Positions 45,150-53,840 of a stretch of 64,000 bases of DNA are shown one piece after another. Positions within the stretch are counted from its first letter, which is position 1. Each line of letters begins with the position of its first letter. This DNA comes from Streptomyces albus subsp. albus (lineage in GTDB: Bacteria; Actinomycetota; Actinomycetes; Streptomycetales; Streptomycetaceae), in the NCBI RefSeq assembly GCF_000725885.1, contig NZ_JODR01000001.1:248001-312000 (forward strand). Reading direction: 5' to 3'. The notes beneath the pieces are model-generated. The model was not told the DNA's origin. It worked only from the letters and a program-made list of their open reading frames with translations, and searched no databases. A program made the translations under genes and the position numbers.

Positions 45150-46784
45150 ATGGCACAGACGCAATCCGCCGGGGGCCCTTCGGACCCCGACGCGACGGGC
45201 GGCGGCTCCCTGCCCGATTCGCCGGAATTGTGGGGCAACAACGGCCTGGTCGGCGACGGCAGGTACCGCCTCACACACCGCCTGGGCCGCGGTGGCATGG
45301 CCGAGGTCTTCGGTGCCGAGGATCTGCGTCTGGGGCGGACGGTCGCGGTCAAGCTGCTGCGTGCCGACCTTGCCGAGGACCCGGTCTCCAAGGCGCGGTT
45401 CACCCGCGAGGCACAGTCCGTCGCGGGTCTCAACCACCACTCCGTGGTCGCGGTCTACGACTCCGGCGAGGAGATGATCGGCGGGAACGTCACGCCGTAC
45501 ATCGTGATGGAGCTCGTCGAGGGCAGCACGATCCGCGATCTGTTGATGACCTCCGACGCTCCTCCGCCGGACCAGGCGCTGATCATCGTCTCGGGTGTGC
45601 TGGAGGCGCTGGCCTACAGCCACCAGCACGGCATCGTGCACCGGGACATCAAGCCCGCGAACGTGATCATCACGCGGGGCGGGGCGGTGAAGGTGATGGA
45701 CTTCGGCATCGCCCGCGCCCTGCACGGTGCGTCCAACACCATGACGCAGACCGGCATGGTGATGGGTACCCCGCAGTACCTCTCCCCCGAGCAGGCGCTC
45801 GGCAAGGCCGTGGACGCCCGCTCCGACCTGTACGCGACGGGCTGTCTGCTGTACGAACTGCTGACCCGGCGCCCGCCGTTCACCGGTGAGACCCCGCTGT
45901 CGGTGGTCTACCAGCACGTCCAGGACGACCCGGTGCTGCCGTCCCAGGTGTCGGACGCCGTGCCGCCGGAGCTGGACGGCCTGGTGATGCGTGCCCTGGC
46001 CAAGGAGCCGGACGACCGGTTCCAGACGGCCGAGGAGATGCGCGGACTGACCCAGTACGCGCTCCAGATGCTGCACGAGCAGGGCGGGCACACCGGGGGC
46101 CTGTGGGACACCGGTCCCGTCGCGCACTCGGCTGCCGCGACCCGTGCCATGGGCGTCGCCGACACCGGCGCGCGGCCCCACCCCTCGCACTCCGACACCT
46201 CCCAGATGGGTGCTCCCCTGCTGGGTGCCGCCCGCGAGGACGACGGCGGTTTCGAGGGCGGTCCGCGGCGTGGTGGCGGCGGTGGCGGCAACAAGACCGT
46301 CAAGTACGCACTGGTCGCACTGCTCGCGGTCATCGCCATCGCCGGCGGCATCTTCTTCGCGATGGGGCAGGAGGACAACGGCAAGGACAACAAGCCGTCG
46401 CCGGAGAAGAGCACCACGGAGCCGAAGGACAAGGACAAGAAGCCGTCCAAGGAACCGGACGCGACGCCGACGGAGACGGAGGACGACCAGCTGGGCACCA
46501 GTGACGGCAGCACCGGCGAGTGGAACCCGCCGCCGTCGCAGACGCAGCCCAGCCAGACCCAGCCGTCGCAGACGCAGCCCCCGTCCTCGGGCGGCGACCA
46601 GTCGCAGAACGGCAACGGCTCCCACAACGGTGGCTCGAACCCGTCCGACGGCGGCAACAACGGCGGCAAGCCCACCGGGGACCAGTCGCCGCCCCCCAAC
46701 GGCGGCAACGACAACGGCGGCAACCCCGGCGGCGACCAGTCCGGCTCCGACAACAGCGGTCAGGACGGCGACGGCGAGGAGTGA
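45150..46784 (+). CDS. Ser/Thr protein kinase with low-complexity extracellular tail
   Basis: The protein has 544 residues. The kinase domain (about 35-305) has LGRGGMAEVFGAED, HRDIKPANVIIT and DFGIARAL. One membrane helix (about 388-410) is followed by an extracellular tail of about 130 residues rich in Lys/Asp/Pro, then Ser-Gln-Thr-Gln-Pro repeats (about 455-475) and Gly/Asn/Asp/Gln. No PASTA domain is visible. The signal is unknown. ATG at 45150 has GGCGAGGA upstream. It is divergent from the other kinase gene across 1.2 kb. Confidence 0.9.
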   Translation: MAQTQSAGGPSDPDATGGGSLPDSPELWGNNGLVGDGRYRLTHRLGRGGMAEVFGAEDLRLGRTVAVKLLRADLAEDPVSKARFTREAQSVAGLNHHSVVAVYDSGEEMIGGNVTPYIVMELVEGSTIRDLLMTSDAPPPDQALIIVSGVLEALAYSHQHGIVHRDIKPANVIITRGGAVKVMDFGIARALHGASNTMTQTGMVMGTPQYLSPEQALGKAVDARSDLYATGCLLYELLTRRPPFTGETPLSVVYQHVQDDPVLPSQVSDAVPPELDGLVMRALAKEPDDRFQTAEEMRGLTQYALQMLHEQGGHTGGLWDTGPVAHSAAATRAMGVADTGARPHPSHSDTSQMGAPLLGAAREDDGGFEGGPRRGGGGGGNKTVKYALVALLAVIAIAGGIFFAMGQEDNGKDNKPSPEKSTTEPKDKDKKPSKEPDATPTETEDDQLGTSDGSTGEWNPPPSQTQPSQTQPSQTQPPSSGGDQSQNGNGSHNGGSNPSDGGNNGGKPTGDQSPPPNGGNDNGGNPGGDQSGSDNSGQDGDGEE

Positions 46785-46786
46785 CC

Positions 46787-46866
46787 CCCGGCCGGGGGAC
46801 GACCCGCGGCCGGGAACGACCCGCGGCCGGGGAATGACCTGAGGCCGGGGAACGACCTGCAGCCGA
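46787..46866. repeat. 17-18-bp degenerate tandem repeat after a kinase gene
   Basis: About five copies of a unit like CGGCCGGGGAACGACC, starting directly after the kinase stop codon. Unit length varies between 17 and 19 bp. Confidence 0.8.
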
Positions 46867-46912
46867 GATCGACCGCCGTCGAGGGACGGCCCGCCTCCGG
46901 GAAGTGAGCTCT

Positions 46913-46948
46913 GTGCGCCCGGCCCGCCTCGGCGCGAGCCGGGCGCAC
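46913..46948 (+). terminator. Hairpin terminator after a Ser/Thr kinase gene
   Basis: Perfect 11-bp stem, GTGCGCCCGGC (46913-46923) and GCCGGGCGCAC (46938-46948), with a 14-nt loop. Confidence 0.65.
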
Positions 46949-47103
46949 GTGTGTCCGCGGCCACCGGCAGGCGCTGTCGGGGAAGCGCACCAGGCGGCAC
47001 CGCGAGGAGTCGCCGGCGGTGGGGTCAGCACCGTGTTGACCCGGCGTCCACAGGCTGTTGACGGTGCGGAGAACCCGTCCTGCGGGCGTCTTACGATGCG
47101 GCC

Positions 47104-48135
47104 GTGCAGCCGTCCACCCGCGCTCTGACCGTGAGCACACTCAGTGCTGTGCTGCGCCGGTACGACGGGGTGGGGGAGCCGCTGGAGTGCGAGCCGGTGT
47201 CGCACGGGCTGCTGAACCGCGGGTACCGGCTGACGACCACCCAGGGCCGCTACTTCCTCAAGCATCACCTGGACGGCGCATCGGCGCGGCCCCGTATCGA
47301 GCGGCAGCACAGGGCGACGGCGCGGCTGGGGACGCTGGGGCTGCCGGTGGTGCCCGTGGTGCCGGGAGCGGACGGCCGTACGGCGGTGGTGGCCGAGGGC
47401 CGCTGTTTCGCGCTGCACCCGTGGATCGAGGGCATCCACCGGCACGGGAGCGAGCTGACCGTCGAGCAGTCCGGTGCGCTGGGGACACTGCTGGGGCGGG
47501 TGCACACCCGGCTGGCCCGGGTCATACCCGAGCCGCCGCACACCGACCATCCCAGCGCCGATCCGGCGGCGACGTACGACACGATCGGCTCGCTGCTGGA
47601 GCGGATCAGGACGCGGCGGCGCCGCGACAGCTTCGACGAGCTGGCCGAGCACCGGCTCACCGAGCGGCGCGAGCTGCTGCGCCGCCATGCGGGGGCGCGG
47701 CCCGGCCCGGTGCCGGACCGGTTCAGCGGGTGGGTGCACGGAGATTTCCATCCGCTGAACCTGCTGTACGCACCGCACGGTGCCCGGCCGCGCCCGGTGG
47801 CGATCCTGGACTGGGACCGGCTGGGGGTGCAGCCGCGGGCCGAGGAGGCGGTGCGCGGCGCGGCGATCTTCTTCCTGCGGCCGGGCGGCCGGCTCGACCT
47901 GCGGAAGGTGCGGGCGTTCGCGCGAGCCTACCGGGGCGGCGCGCGCGCCCCGCGCGAGGAGCTGGCCGCAGCCGTGCACCGGGTGTGGTGGGAGCGGCTC
48001 AACGACTTCTGGATGCTGCGCTGGCGCTATCAGCTGCGGGATGCGCGGACGGATCCGCAGTTCCCCGCCGCCGCGGCGCTCGTGGTGTGGTGGACGGCGC
48101 ATTACGAGGCCGTACGCGCCGCTTTCTGCGACTGA
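47104..48135 (+). CDS. Aminoglycoside phosphotransferase-fold kinase
   Basis: This 343-residue protein of the APH/choline kinase fold has HGLLNRGYRLTTTQGRYFLKHH (N-lobe with Lys), the catalytic loop HGDFHPLNLLY and the metal site LDWDRLG. Such proteins phosphorylate small molecules: homoserine, choline, sugars or antibiotics; the substrate cannot be told. Resistance to an aminoglycoside is not implied. GTG at 47104. The last 8 codons (AAFCD) are the first unit of a downstream tandem repeat. Confidence 0.82.
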   Translation: MQPSTRALTVSTLSAVLRRYDGVGEPLECEPVSHGLLNRGYRLTTTQGRYFLKHHLDGASARPRIERQHRATARLGTLGLPVVPVVPGADGRTAVVAEGRCFALHPWIEGIHRHGSELTVEQSGALGTLLGRVHTRLARVIPEPPHTDHPSADPAATYDTIGSLLERIRTRRRRDSFDELAEHRLTERRELLRRHAGARPGPVPDRFSGWVHGDFHPLNLLYAPHGARPRPVAILDWDRLGVQPRAEEAVRGAAIFFLRPGGRLDLRKVRAFARAYRGGARAPREELAAAVHRVWWERLNDFWMLRWRYQLRDARTDPQFPAAAALVVWWTAHYEAVRAAFCD

Positions 48136-48222
48136 TACAGCGCCGCTTTCCGCCGACTGGTGCAGGGCTGCTTTCCGCCGACTGGTGCAGGGCCGCTTTC
48201 TGCGACTGGTACGCGCCGCCAT
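48117..48222. repeat. ~25-bp tandem repeat starting in the end of the phosphotransferase gene
   Basis: Four copies of a unit like GCCGCTTTCCGCCGACTGGTGCAGG. The first copy contains the stop codon of the gene (CTGCGACTGA); the other three lie beyond it. Variants use CTGCGACTGG. Confidence 0.8.
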
Positions 48223-48511
48223 CTGCGACCGGACACACGTCTCCCTCGGCGACGCGTCTCCCTCTGCGATGCGTCCCCCTCTGCGATGCGGCCCCTCTGC
48301 GACGCGTCCCCCCCTGCGATGCGGCCCCTTCCCCTATGCGCCCCCTCTCCGGCTGACACGCGTCACCATCCGCAGCCGAGGAGCCGGGCGGGGGCCGGGC
48401 GGGGGCCGGTCGCGGTGGCGGCCCCAGGGGAAACCCGGCCCCGCGGGCCGGGCCCCCGGGCGAGGGCCCCGGGCCGGCCCCCGGGGCGAGGCCCCAGAGG
48501 ACCCCCGCGGT
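48136..48511. other. Repeat-rich intergenic region between convergent genes
   Basis: After the ~25-bp repeats, a second family at about 48250-48350 repeats CTGCGATGCGTCCCCCT and CTGCGATGCGGCCCCT (about six copies, 17-18 bp). Then a very GC-rich stretch of GGGGCC/CCCCGG blocks follows (48400-48500) that could form terminator structures for the convergent genes. No gene. Confidence 0.6.
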
Positions 48512-49192
48512 TCAGTGGTGGTGGTCGGCGGGGCCGTCGGACGCCTGGAGGCGGGCGATGTAGGCGGCGGCCTGGGAGCGGCGTTCCATGCCGAGTTTGG
48601 CCAGCAGCCCGGAGACGTAGTTCTTGACGGTCTTCTCGGCCAGGTGCAGCCGTTCGCCGATGGCCCGGTTGGTGAGCCCCTCGCCGATCAGGCCGAGGAT
48701 GGTGCGTTCCTGGGCGGTGAGCGTGGCCAGTCTGTCGTCCTGCCGGGCATGGGAGCCGCGCCCGCGCAGCCGGTCCAGCAGCCGCTGGGTGTCGGCCGGG
48801 TCGAGCAGTGAGGTGCCGTCGGCGACCTGGTGCACGGCGCGCAGCAGTTCCTGGCGGCTCAGTTCCTTCAGGACGTAGCCGGAGGCGCCGGCCATGACGG
48901 AGGCCAGCAGGGCTTCGTCATCAGCGTAGGAGGTGAGCATCAGGCAGTGGACGGACTCGTCGCGGGAGCGCACCTCGCGGCAGACCTCGATGCCGCTGCC
49001 GTCGGGGAGCCGGACGTCCAGGACGGCGACGTGGGGCCTGGTGGCGGCGATGCCGCGGAGGGCGTCGGCGGCCGTGCCGGCCTCTCCGGCGATCTCGATG
49101 CCGGGGTCGGTGTCGAGCATGTCCCGTACCCCTCTGCGGACGACCTCGTGGTCATCCACCAGGAATACCCGGGTTTGTCCGTCTCTGGGCAC
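48512..49192 (-). CDS. NarL/DevR-type response regulator (orphan)
   Basis: The protein has 226 residues. The receiver domain (about 8-125) has VFLVDDHEVVRRG (acidic pocket), AVLDVRLPDGSG (phospho-Asp) and MLTSYADDEALLASVMAGASGYVLKE. The C-terminal LuxR-type HTH is LTAQERTILGLIGEGLTNRAIGERLHLAEKTVKNYVSGLL. It resembles DevR/DosR-like dormancy regulators. No histidine kinase gene is adjacent, so it is an orphan here. GTG at 49192 was chosen; GTG at 49225 is 11 codons upstream. It is divergent from the second BCKDH operon. Confidence 0.9.
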   Translation of the reverse strand: MPRDGQTRVFLVDDHEVVRRGVRDMLDTDPGIEIAGEAGTAADALRGIAATRPHVAVLDVRLPDGSGIEVCREVRSRDESVHCLMLTSYADDEALLASVMAGASGYVLKELSRQELLRAVHQVADGTSLLDPADTQRLLDRLRGRGSHARQDDRLATLTAQERTILGLIGEGLTNRAIGERLHLAEKTVKNYVSGLLAKLGMERRSQAAAYIARLQASDGPADHHH

Positions 49193-49587
49193 ATTCTCAG
49201 TCTCACATACTGATCGGCTCTTCACTCTTCCCGGGCTCCCGCACCCCGGGTTACCGTGCGGGTGTCCGCGGCTCGCGAGGCCGTGACCAGTGATGTCCCG
49301 ACTCTTCGCACAGATGCTTGGGTGTTCAGGTTCTTACTTGGATATCCGAGCAAAGTTGCAGGTCAGGGCCGCCTCGTGCGTCTATGGAGATGCCAGCCAT
49401 GGCTGGGGCGCCCCGACTGGGGTCGGTACAGCGGGCCGCGACCGGGACAAGCAGTCACCACCCGGTGCCGACCGCGACGCTCCCACCCCGTGCGCCGCAC
49501 GGGACCGGGCGAGCCTCCCCCCGCACATGGGCGGGGGAGCCCCAGGTCACCGGCAACCCCGGGGGCCGGACAGACGGAGGAGCACAC
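49193..49587. other. Divergent control region between the response regulator and second BCKDH operon
   Basis: The 395-bp region holds a 20-bp imperfect palindrome at 49333-49352, listed separately. The E1 alpha start chosen here leaves ~230 bp of leader after that palindrome; in-frame upstream codons exist but give unconserved sequence and no ribosome-binding site. Other promoter elements cannot be placed. Confidence 0.5.
49333..49352. promoter_or_regulatory. Imperfect 20-bp palindrome upstream of the second BCKDH operon
   Basis: TTACTTGGATATCCGAGCAA; 8 of 10 positions pair between the arms (TTACTTGGAT and TTGCTCGGAT). It is AT-rich compared with its surroundings, so it stands out as a protein-binding site. 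The regulator is unknown; the neighbouring response regulator is one candidate. Confidence 0.5.
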
Positions 49588-51087
49588 GTGACCGTGGAGA
49601 GCACTGCCGCGCGGAGCAGTACGCGACGCAGCGGTACGGCGGAGGCCGACACCTCTGCCACCGGCAAGCCCCGCAAGACCGCGGCGAAGGCCCCGGCCAA
49701 GTCCGCCGCGAAGGCCCCGGCCAAGTCCGAGGGCGCAGTGAAGAGCCCGTCGTCCGGCAGCCGGGCAAAGAGCGCCGCCAAGGGGTCGGACAAGGCCGCA
49801 CCGAAGAGCACGGCCAGGAGCACGGCCAAGAGCGCGCCGAAGAGCACGGCGGGCCGGTCGGCGAAGTCCCGCGCCAAGAGCACGGCCGCATCCGGTGCGG
49901 GCCGCAAGGCCGGCTCGTCCCGCGCCACCCGTCCGGCCCGGTCCGGGGCGGCGTCCGCCGCCGGTGGAGCCGCGAACGGCGTCGTGGGCGCCGAGCCGGA
50001 GCTGATCCAGCTCCTGACGCCCGAGGGCGAGCGGGTCACCCACCCGGAGTACGACGTCGAGCTGAGTGCGGAGGAGCTCCAGGGGCTCTACCGCGACATG
50101 GTGCTCACCCGCAGGTTCGACGCGGAGGCCACCTCCCTCCAGCGGCAGGGGGAGCTGGGGCTGTGGGCGTCCCTGCTGGGCCAGGAGGCCGCCCAGATCG
50201 GTTCGGGGCGGGCCCTGCGTCCGGACGACTACGTCTTCCCCACCTATCGCGAGCACGGCGTCGCCTGGTGCCGTGATGTGGACCCGACGATGCTGCTGGG
50301 CATGTTCCGGGGTGTGAACAACGGCGGCTGGGACCCGAACAGCAACAACTTCCACCTGTACACGATCGTCATCGGTTCCCAGACCCTGCACGCGGCGGGG
50401 TACGCCATGGGTCTGGCCAAGGACGGCGCCGACTCGGCCGTCATCGCCTACTTCGGCGACGGTGCCTCCAGCCAGGGCGACGTGGCGGAGGCGTTCACCT
50501 TCTCGGCCGTCTACAACGCGCCGATCGTCTTCTTCTGCCAGAACAACCAGTGGGCCATCTCCGAGCCCACCGAGCGCCAGTCCCGGGTGCCGATCTACCA
50601 GCGCGCCCAGGGCTACGGCTTCCCGGGCGTACGGGTGGACGGCAACGACGTGCTGGCCTGTCTCGCGGTGACGAAGGCCGCCGTCGAACGGGCCAGGACG
50701 GGCGAGGGCCCCATGCTCATCGAGGCGTTCACCTACCGGATGGGCGCCCACACCACCTCGGACGACCCCACGCGCTACCGCAGCGACGAGGAGCGCGCCG
50801 AGTGGGAGGCGAAGGACCCGATCAAGCGGCTGAAGGCGTATCTGGAGAACGAGAAGCTCGCCGACGCGGACTTCTTCGCCCGGATCGAGGAGGAGAGCGA
50901 GGCGATGGGACGGCACGTGCGCGACGCCATCCGCACGATGCCCGACCCCGACTCCATGGCGATCTTCGAGAACGTCTACGCGGACGGGCACGCGCTCGTG
51001 GACGAGGAGCGCGCCCAGTTCGCCGAGTACCAGGCGTCGTTCGCGACCGAGTCCGAGAGCGGCTCCGCCGCGGTGGAAGGTAAGTGA
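49588..51087 (+). CDS. bkdA: Alpha-keto acid dehydrogenase E1 alpha with histone H1-like N-terminus (second set)
   Basis: The protein has 499 residues. The first ~135 are Lys/Ala/Ser-rich with repeats such as AAKAPAKS, like histone H1 tails and highly basic. The catalytic part has LGQEAAQIGSGRAL, the thiamine diphosphate motif FGDGASSQGDVAEAFTFSAV...NN and GAHTTSDDPTRYRS. It decarboxylates branched-chain keto acids (pyruvate is not excluded). GTG at 49588 has GGAGGAG upstream. It leads the bkdA-bkdB-bkdC operon. Confidence 0.93.
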   Translation: MTVESTAARSSTRRSGTAEADTSATGKPRKTAAKAPAKSAAKAPAKSEGAVKSPSSGSRAKSAAKGSDKAAPKSTARSTAKSAPKSTAGRSAKSRAKSTAASGAGRKAGSSRATRPARSGAASAAGGAANGVVGAEPELIQLLTPEGERVTHPEYDVELSAEELQGLYRDMVLTRRFDAEATSLQRQGELGLWASLLGQEAAQIGSGRALRPDDYVFPTYREHGVAWCRDVDPTMLLGMFRGVNNGGWDPNSNNFHLYTIVIGSQTLHAAGYAMGLAKDGADSAVIAYFGDGASSQGDVAEAFTFSAVYNAPIVFFCQNNQWAISEPTERQSRVPIYQRAQGYGFPGVRVDGNDVLACLAVTKAAVERARTGEGPMLIEAFTYRMGAHTTSDDPTRYRSDEERAEWEAKDPIKRLKAYLENEKLADADFFARIEEESEAMGRHVRDAIRTMPDPDSMAIFENVYADGHALVDEERAQFAEYQASFATESESGSAAVEGK

Positions 51088-51089
51088 TC

Positions 51090-52070
51090 ATGGCCGTCCA
51101 GAAGTTGCCCCTCGCCAAGGCCATCAACGCCTCGCTGCGCACCGCGATGGAGAACGACTCCAAGGTCCTGATCATGGGGGAGGACGTCGGCAAGCTCGGC
51201 GGCGTCTTCCGGGTCACCGACGGTCTCCAGAAGGACTTCGGGGAGGAGCGGGTCATCGACACGCCGCTCGCCGAGTCCGGCATCGTGGGCACCGCCATCG
51301 GGCTCGCGCTGCGCGGCTACCGGCCGGTCGTGGAGATCCAGTTCGACGGTTTCGTCTTCCCCGCCTACGACCAGATCGTCACGCAGCTCGCCAAGATGCA
51401 CGCCCGTGCGCTGGGCAAGGTCAAGCTGCCCGTCGTCATCCGGATCCCCTACGGCGGCGGCATCGGCGCCGTCGAGCACCACAGTGAGTCGCCGGAGGCG
51501 CTGTTCGCGCACGTCGCCGGGCTCAAGTGCGTCTCCCCGTCGAACGCCTCGGACGCCTACTGGATGATGCAGCAGGCCATCGAGAGCGACGACCCAGTCA
51601 TCTTCTTCGAGCCCAAGCGGCGCTACTGGGACAAGGGCGAGGTGGACCCCTCCGCCATCCCGGCGCCGCTGCACTCCGCGAAGATCGCCCGCCAGGGCAC
51701 CGCGGCCACCCTCGCCGCGTACGGCCCGATGGTGAAGGTCTGCCTGGAGGCAGCCGCGGCGGCCGAGGAGGAGGGCAACTCCCTGGAGGTCGTGGACCTG
51801 CGATCCATGTCCCCGATCGATTTCGACACCCTTCAGCGCTCCGTGGAGAAGACGGGCCGCCTGGTGGTCGTCCACGAGGCCCCGGTCTTCCTCGGCAGCG
51901 GGGCGGAGATCGCCGCCCGCATCACCGAGCGGTGCTTCTACCATCTTGAAGCACCGGTGCTGCGCGTCGGCGGGTTCCACGCGCCGTACCCACCGGCGCG
52001 GCTGGAGGACGAGTACCTGCCGAACCTGGACCGGGTGCTCGATGCCGTCGACCGCGCGCTGGCGTACTGA
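51090..52070 (+). CDS. bkdB: Alpha-keto acid dehydrogenase E1 beta (second set)
   Basis: The protein has 326 residues with GEDVGKLGGVFRVTDGL, DTPLAESGIVGTAIGLALRG, PYGGGIGAVEHHSESPEAL and VVDLRSMSPIDFDTL. It is about the family length, without the N-terminal extra residues of the first set. ATG at 51090 follows GGAAGG; GTG at 51084 would overlap the E1 alpha stop. It forms the E1 heterotetramer with the preceding gene product. Confidence 0.94.
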   Translation: MAVQKLPLAKAINASLRTAMENDSKVLIMGEDVGKLGGVFRVTDGLQKDFGEERVIDTPLAESGIVGTAIGLALRGYRPVVEIQFDGFVFPAYDQIVTQLAKMHARALGKVKLPVVIRIPYGGGIGAVEHHSESPEALFAHVAGLKCVSPSNASDAYWMMQQAIESDDPVIFFEPKRRYWDKGEVDPSAIPAPLHSAKIARQGTAATLAAYGPMVKVCLEAAAAAEEEGNSLEVVDLRSMSPIDFDTLQRSVEKTGRLVVVHEAPVFLGSGAEIAARITERCFYHLEAPVLRVGGFHAPYPPARLEDEYLPNLDRVLDAVDRALAY

Positions 52071-52078
52071 GGAGAGCC

Positions 52079-53605
52079 GTGACGATGACCAACAGCGCAC
52101 AGGCCGGGCAGTCGGCCGCCGGCGTCCGTGAGTTCAAGATGCCCGACGTGGGCGAGGGGCTGACGGAGGCGGAGATCCTCAAGTGGTACGTCCAGCCGGG
52201 CGACACCGTCACCGACGGGCAGGTCGTCTGCGAGGTGGAGACGGCCAAGGCCGCCGTGGAACTGCCCATCCCCTTCGACGGTGTGGTGCACGAGGTGCGC
52301 TTCGAGGAGGGCACCACGGTCGATGTCGGCACCCCGATCATCACCGTGGACACCGGGGGCCCCGCGGCCGGTTCGGGCGGCGGTGAGTCGTCCGCCGCGC
52401 AGGCCGCGATGGAGACCGGAGCCGGCGCCGCCGCGCAGGTGACGGCCGAGACGGCGCAGGAGCAGGAGGCCGAGCCGGAGGGCCGGCAGCCGGTGCTGGT
52501 CGGGTACGGCGTCTCCACCGCCTCCACCAAGCGGCGCCCGCGCAAGGCCGCCTCCGCCCAGGCCGGGCAGCCCGCGCAGCCGGAGCCCGCGGCCCCGGCG
52601 CCCGAGCCCGCCGCCGACGGGTACGGCACCGCCACCCCGGCCACCGGGACCCGCCCGCTGGCCAAGCCCCCGGTGCGCAAGCTGGCCAAGGACCTTGGTG
52701 TCGATCTGAACACCGTGACGCCGACCGGACCGGACGGGATCGTCACCCGCGAGGACGTCCACGCTGCCGCGGCACCGCCGCAGCCGGAGCCCGCCGAGGC
52801 ACCGGAGGCCCCCGCCGAGCCGGCGCAGCCCGCCCAGCCCGCACGGCCCGCGGAGGAGGCCGCCGCGCCCGCCGGGGGCGCCGCCTCCTGGGCCGCAGCC
52901 GGCGCCCGGGAGACCCGCGTCCCCATCAGGGGGGTGCGGAAGGCGACGGCGCAGGCCATGGTGGGCAGCGCGTTCACGGCGCCGCATGTCACCGAGTTCG
53001 TGACGGTGGACGTCACCCGGACGATGAAGCTGGTGGCGGACCTCAAGAAGGACCCCGACATGGCGGGGGTCCGGGTCAACCCGCTGCTGTTCGTCGCCAA
53101 GGCGTTCCTGCTGGCGATCCGCCGCAACCCGGAGATCAACTCCTCCTGGGACGAGGACCGCCAGGAGATCGTCCGCAAGCACTACGTCAACCTCGGTATC
53201 GCCGCGGCGACCCCGCGCGGGCTGATCGTCCCCAACATAAAGGACGCGCACGACAAGACGCTGCCCGAACTGGCGTCCGCGCTGAGCGAGTTGGTCACCA
53301 CCGCCCGCGAGGGCAAGACCAGCCCGGCGGCGATGAGTGGTGGCACGGTGACCATCACCAACGTCGGCGTCTTCGGCGTGGACACCGGTACGCCGATCCT
53401 CAACCCGGGAGAGTCCGCGATCCTCGCCTTCGGCCAGATCCGTGAGCAGCCGTGGGTCCACAAGGGCAAGGTCAAGCCGCGCCACGTCACCACGCTGGCG
53501 CTCTCCTTCGACCACCGGCTGGTCGACGGCGAACTCGGCTCGAAGGTGCTGGCCGACACCGCCGCGATCCTGGAACGCCCCAAGAGGCTGATGATCTGGG
53601 GCTGA
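52079..53605 (+). CDS. bkdC: Alpha-keto acid dehydrogenase E2 (second set)
   Basis: The protein has 508 residues. The lipoyl domain (about 15-95) has lipoyl-Lys in ETAKAAVELP, then an Ala/Pro/Glu linker, the subunit-binding domain (PPVRKLAKDLGVDLNTVTPTGPDGIVTREDV), a second Ala/Pro linker (about 235-275) and the acyltransferase domain with catalytic HRLVDGE. GTG at 52079 or ATG at 52085; GGAGAG spacing favours the latter slightly. No E3 gene follows. Confidence 0.94.
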   Translation: MTMTNSAQAGQSAAGVREFKMPDVGEGLTEAEILKWYVQPGDTVTDGQVVCEVETAKAAVELPIPFDGVVHEVRFEEGTTVDVGTPIITVDTGGPAAGSGGGESSAAQAAMETGAGAAAQVTAETAQEQEAEPEGRQPVLVGYGVSTASTKRRPRKAASAQAGQPAQPEPAAPAPEPAADGYGTATPATGTRPLAKPPVRKLAKDLGVDLNTVTPTGPDGIVTREDVHAAAAPPQPEPAEAPEAPAEPAQPAQPARPAEEAAAPAGGAASWAAAGARETRVPIRGVRKATAQAMVGSAFTAPHVTEFVTVDVTRTMKLVADLKKDPDMAGVRVNPLLFVAKAFLLAIRRNPEINSSWDEDRQEIVRKHYVNLGIAAATPRGLIVPNIKDAHDKTLPELASALSELVTTAREGKTSPAAMSGGTVTITNVGVFGVDTGTPILNPGESAILAFGQIREQPWVHKGKVKPRHVTTLALSFDHRLVDGELGSKVLADTAAILERPKRLMIWG

Positions 53606-53655
53606 TCCCCCGGCCCGTGGGGGCTTGAGCTCCTGCCCCCTCGGCCGCTCGCTGT

Positions 53656-53689
53656 GGCGCCGCCGGCCCTTCCCCGGGCCGGCGGCGCC
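53656..53689 (+). terminator. Terminator after the second BCKDH operon
   Basis: Perfect 14-bp stem, GGCGCCGCCGGCCC (53656-53669) and GGGCCGGCGGCGCC (53676-53689), 6-nt loop, followed by TTGCTGTG. Confidence 0.85.
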
Positions 53690-53711
53690 TTGCTGTGTGC
53701 CGGAAGCGCCG

Positions 53712-53798
53712 GTGCGGCCGGACGTCGCTGTGCCGCGTGGCCGGACGCGCTGTGCCGCGTGGCCGGACGCAGTTGTGCCGCGTGGCCGGACGTCGCTG
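53712..53798. repeat. ~22-bp tandem repeat between bkdC and gntR
   Basis: Three full copies of a unit like GTGCCGCGTGGCCGGACG plus 4-5 bp, with a shorter first copy at 53712. Spacers vary (CGCT, CAGTT, TCGCT). Confidence 0.8.
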
Positions 53799-53840
53799 TC
53801 CACATCGCGGAAACGGGAACACCAATTCATGTGATGTATC

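Larger units (their letters stand above)
46785..47103. other. Intergenic region after the kinase gene
   Basis: The 319-bp gap holds the tandem repeat at 46787-46866 and the hairpin at 46913-46948. Beyond these it contains only GC-rich DNA, and the promoter of the phosphotransferase-like gene must lie in its last ~100 bp. CCACAGGCTGTTGACGG at about 47049-47065 contains a -35-like TTGACG. Confidence 0.5.

Noticed and set aside
47104..48135. Aminoglycoside resistance gene
   Set aside because: Only the fold is shared; substrate residues cannot be read, and the gene sits in conserved chromosome.
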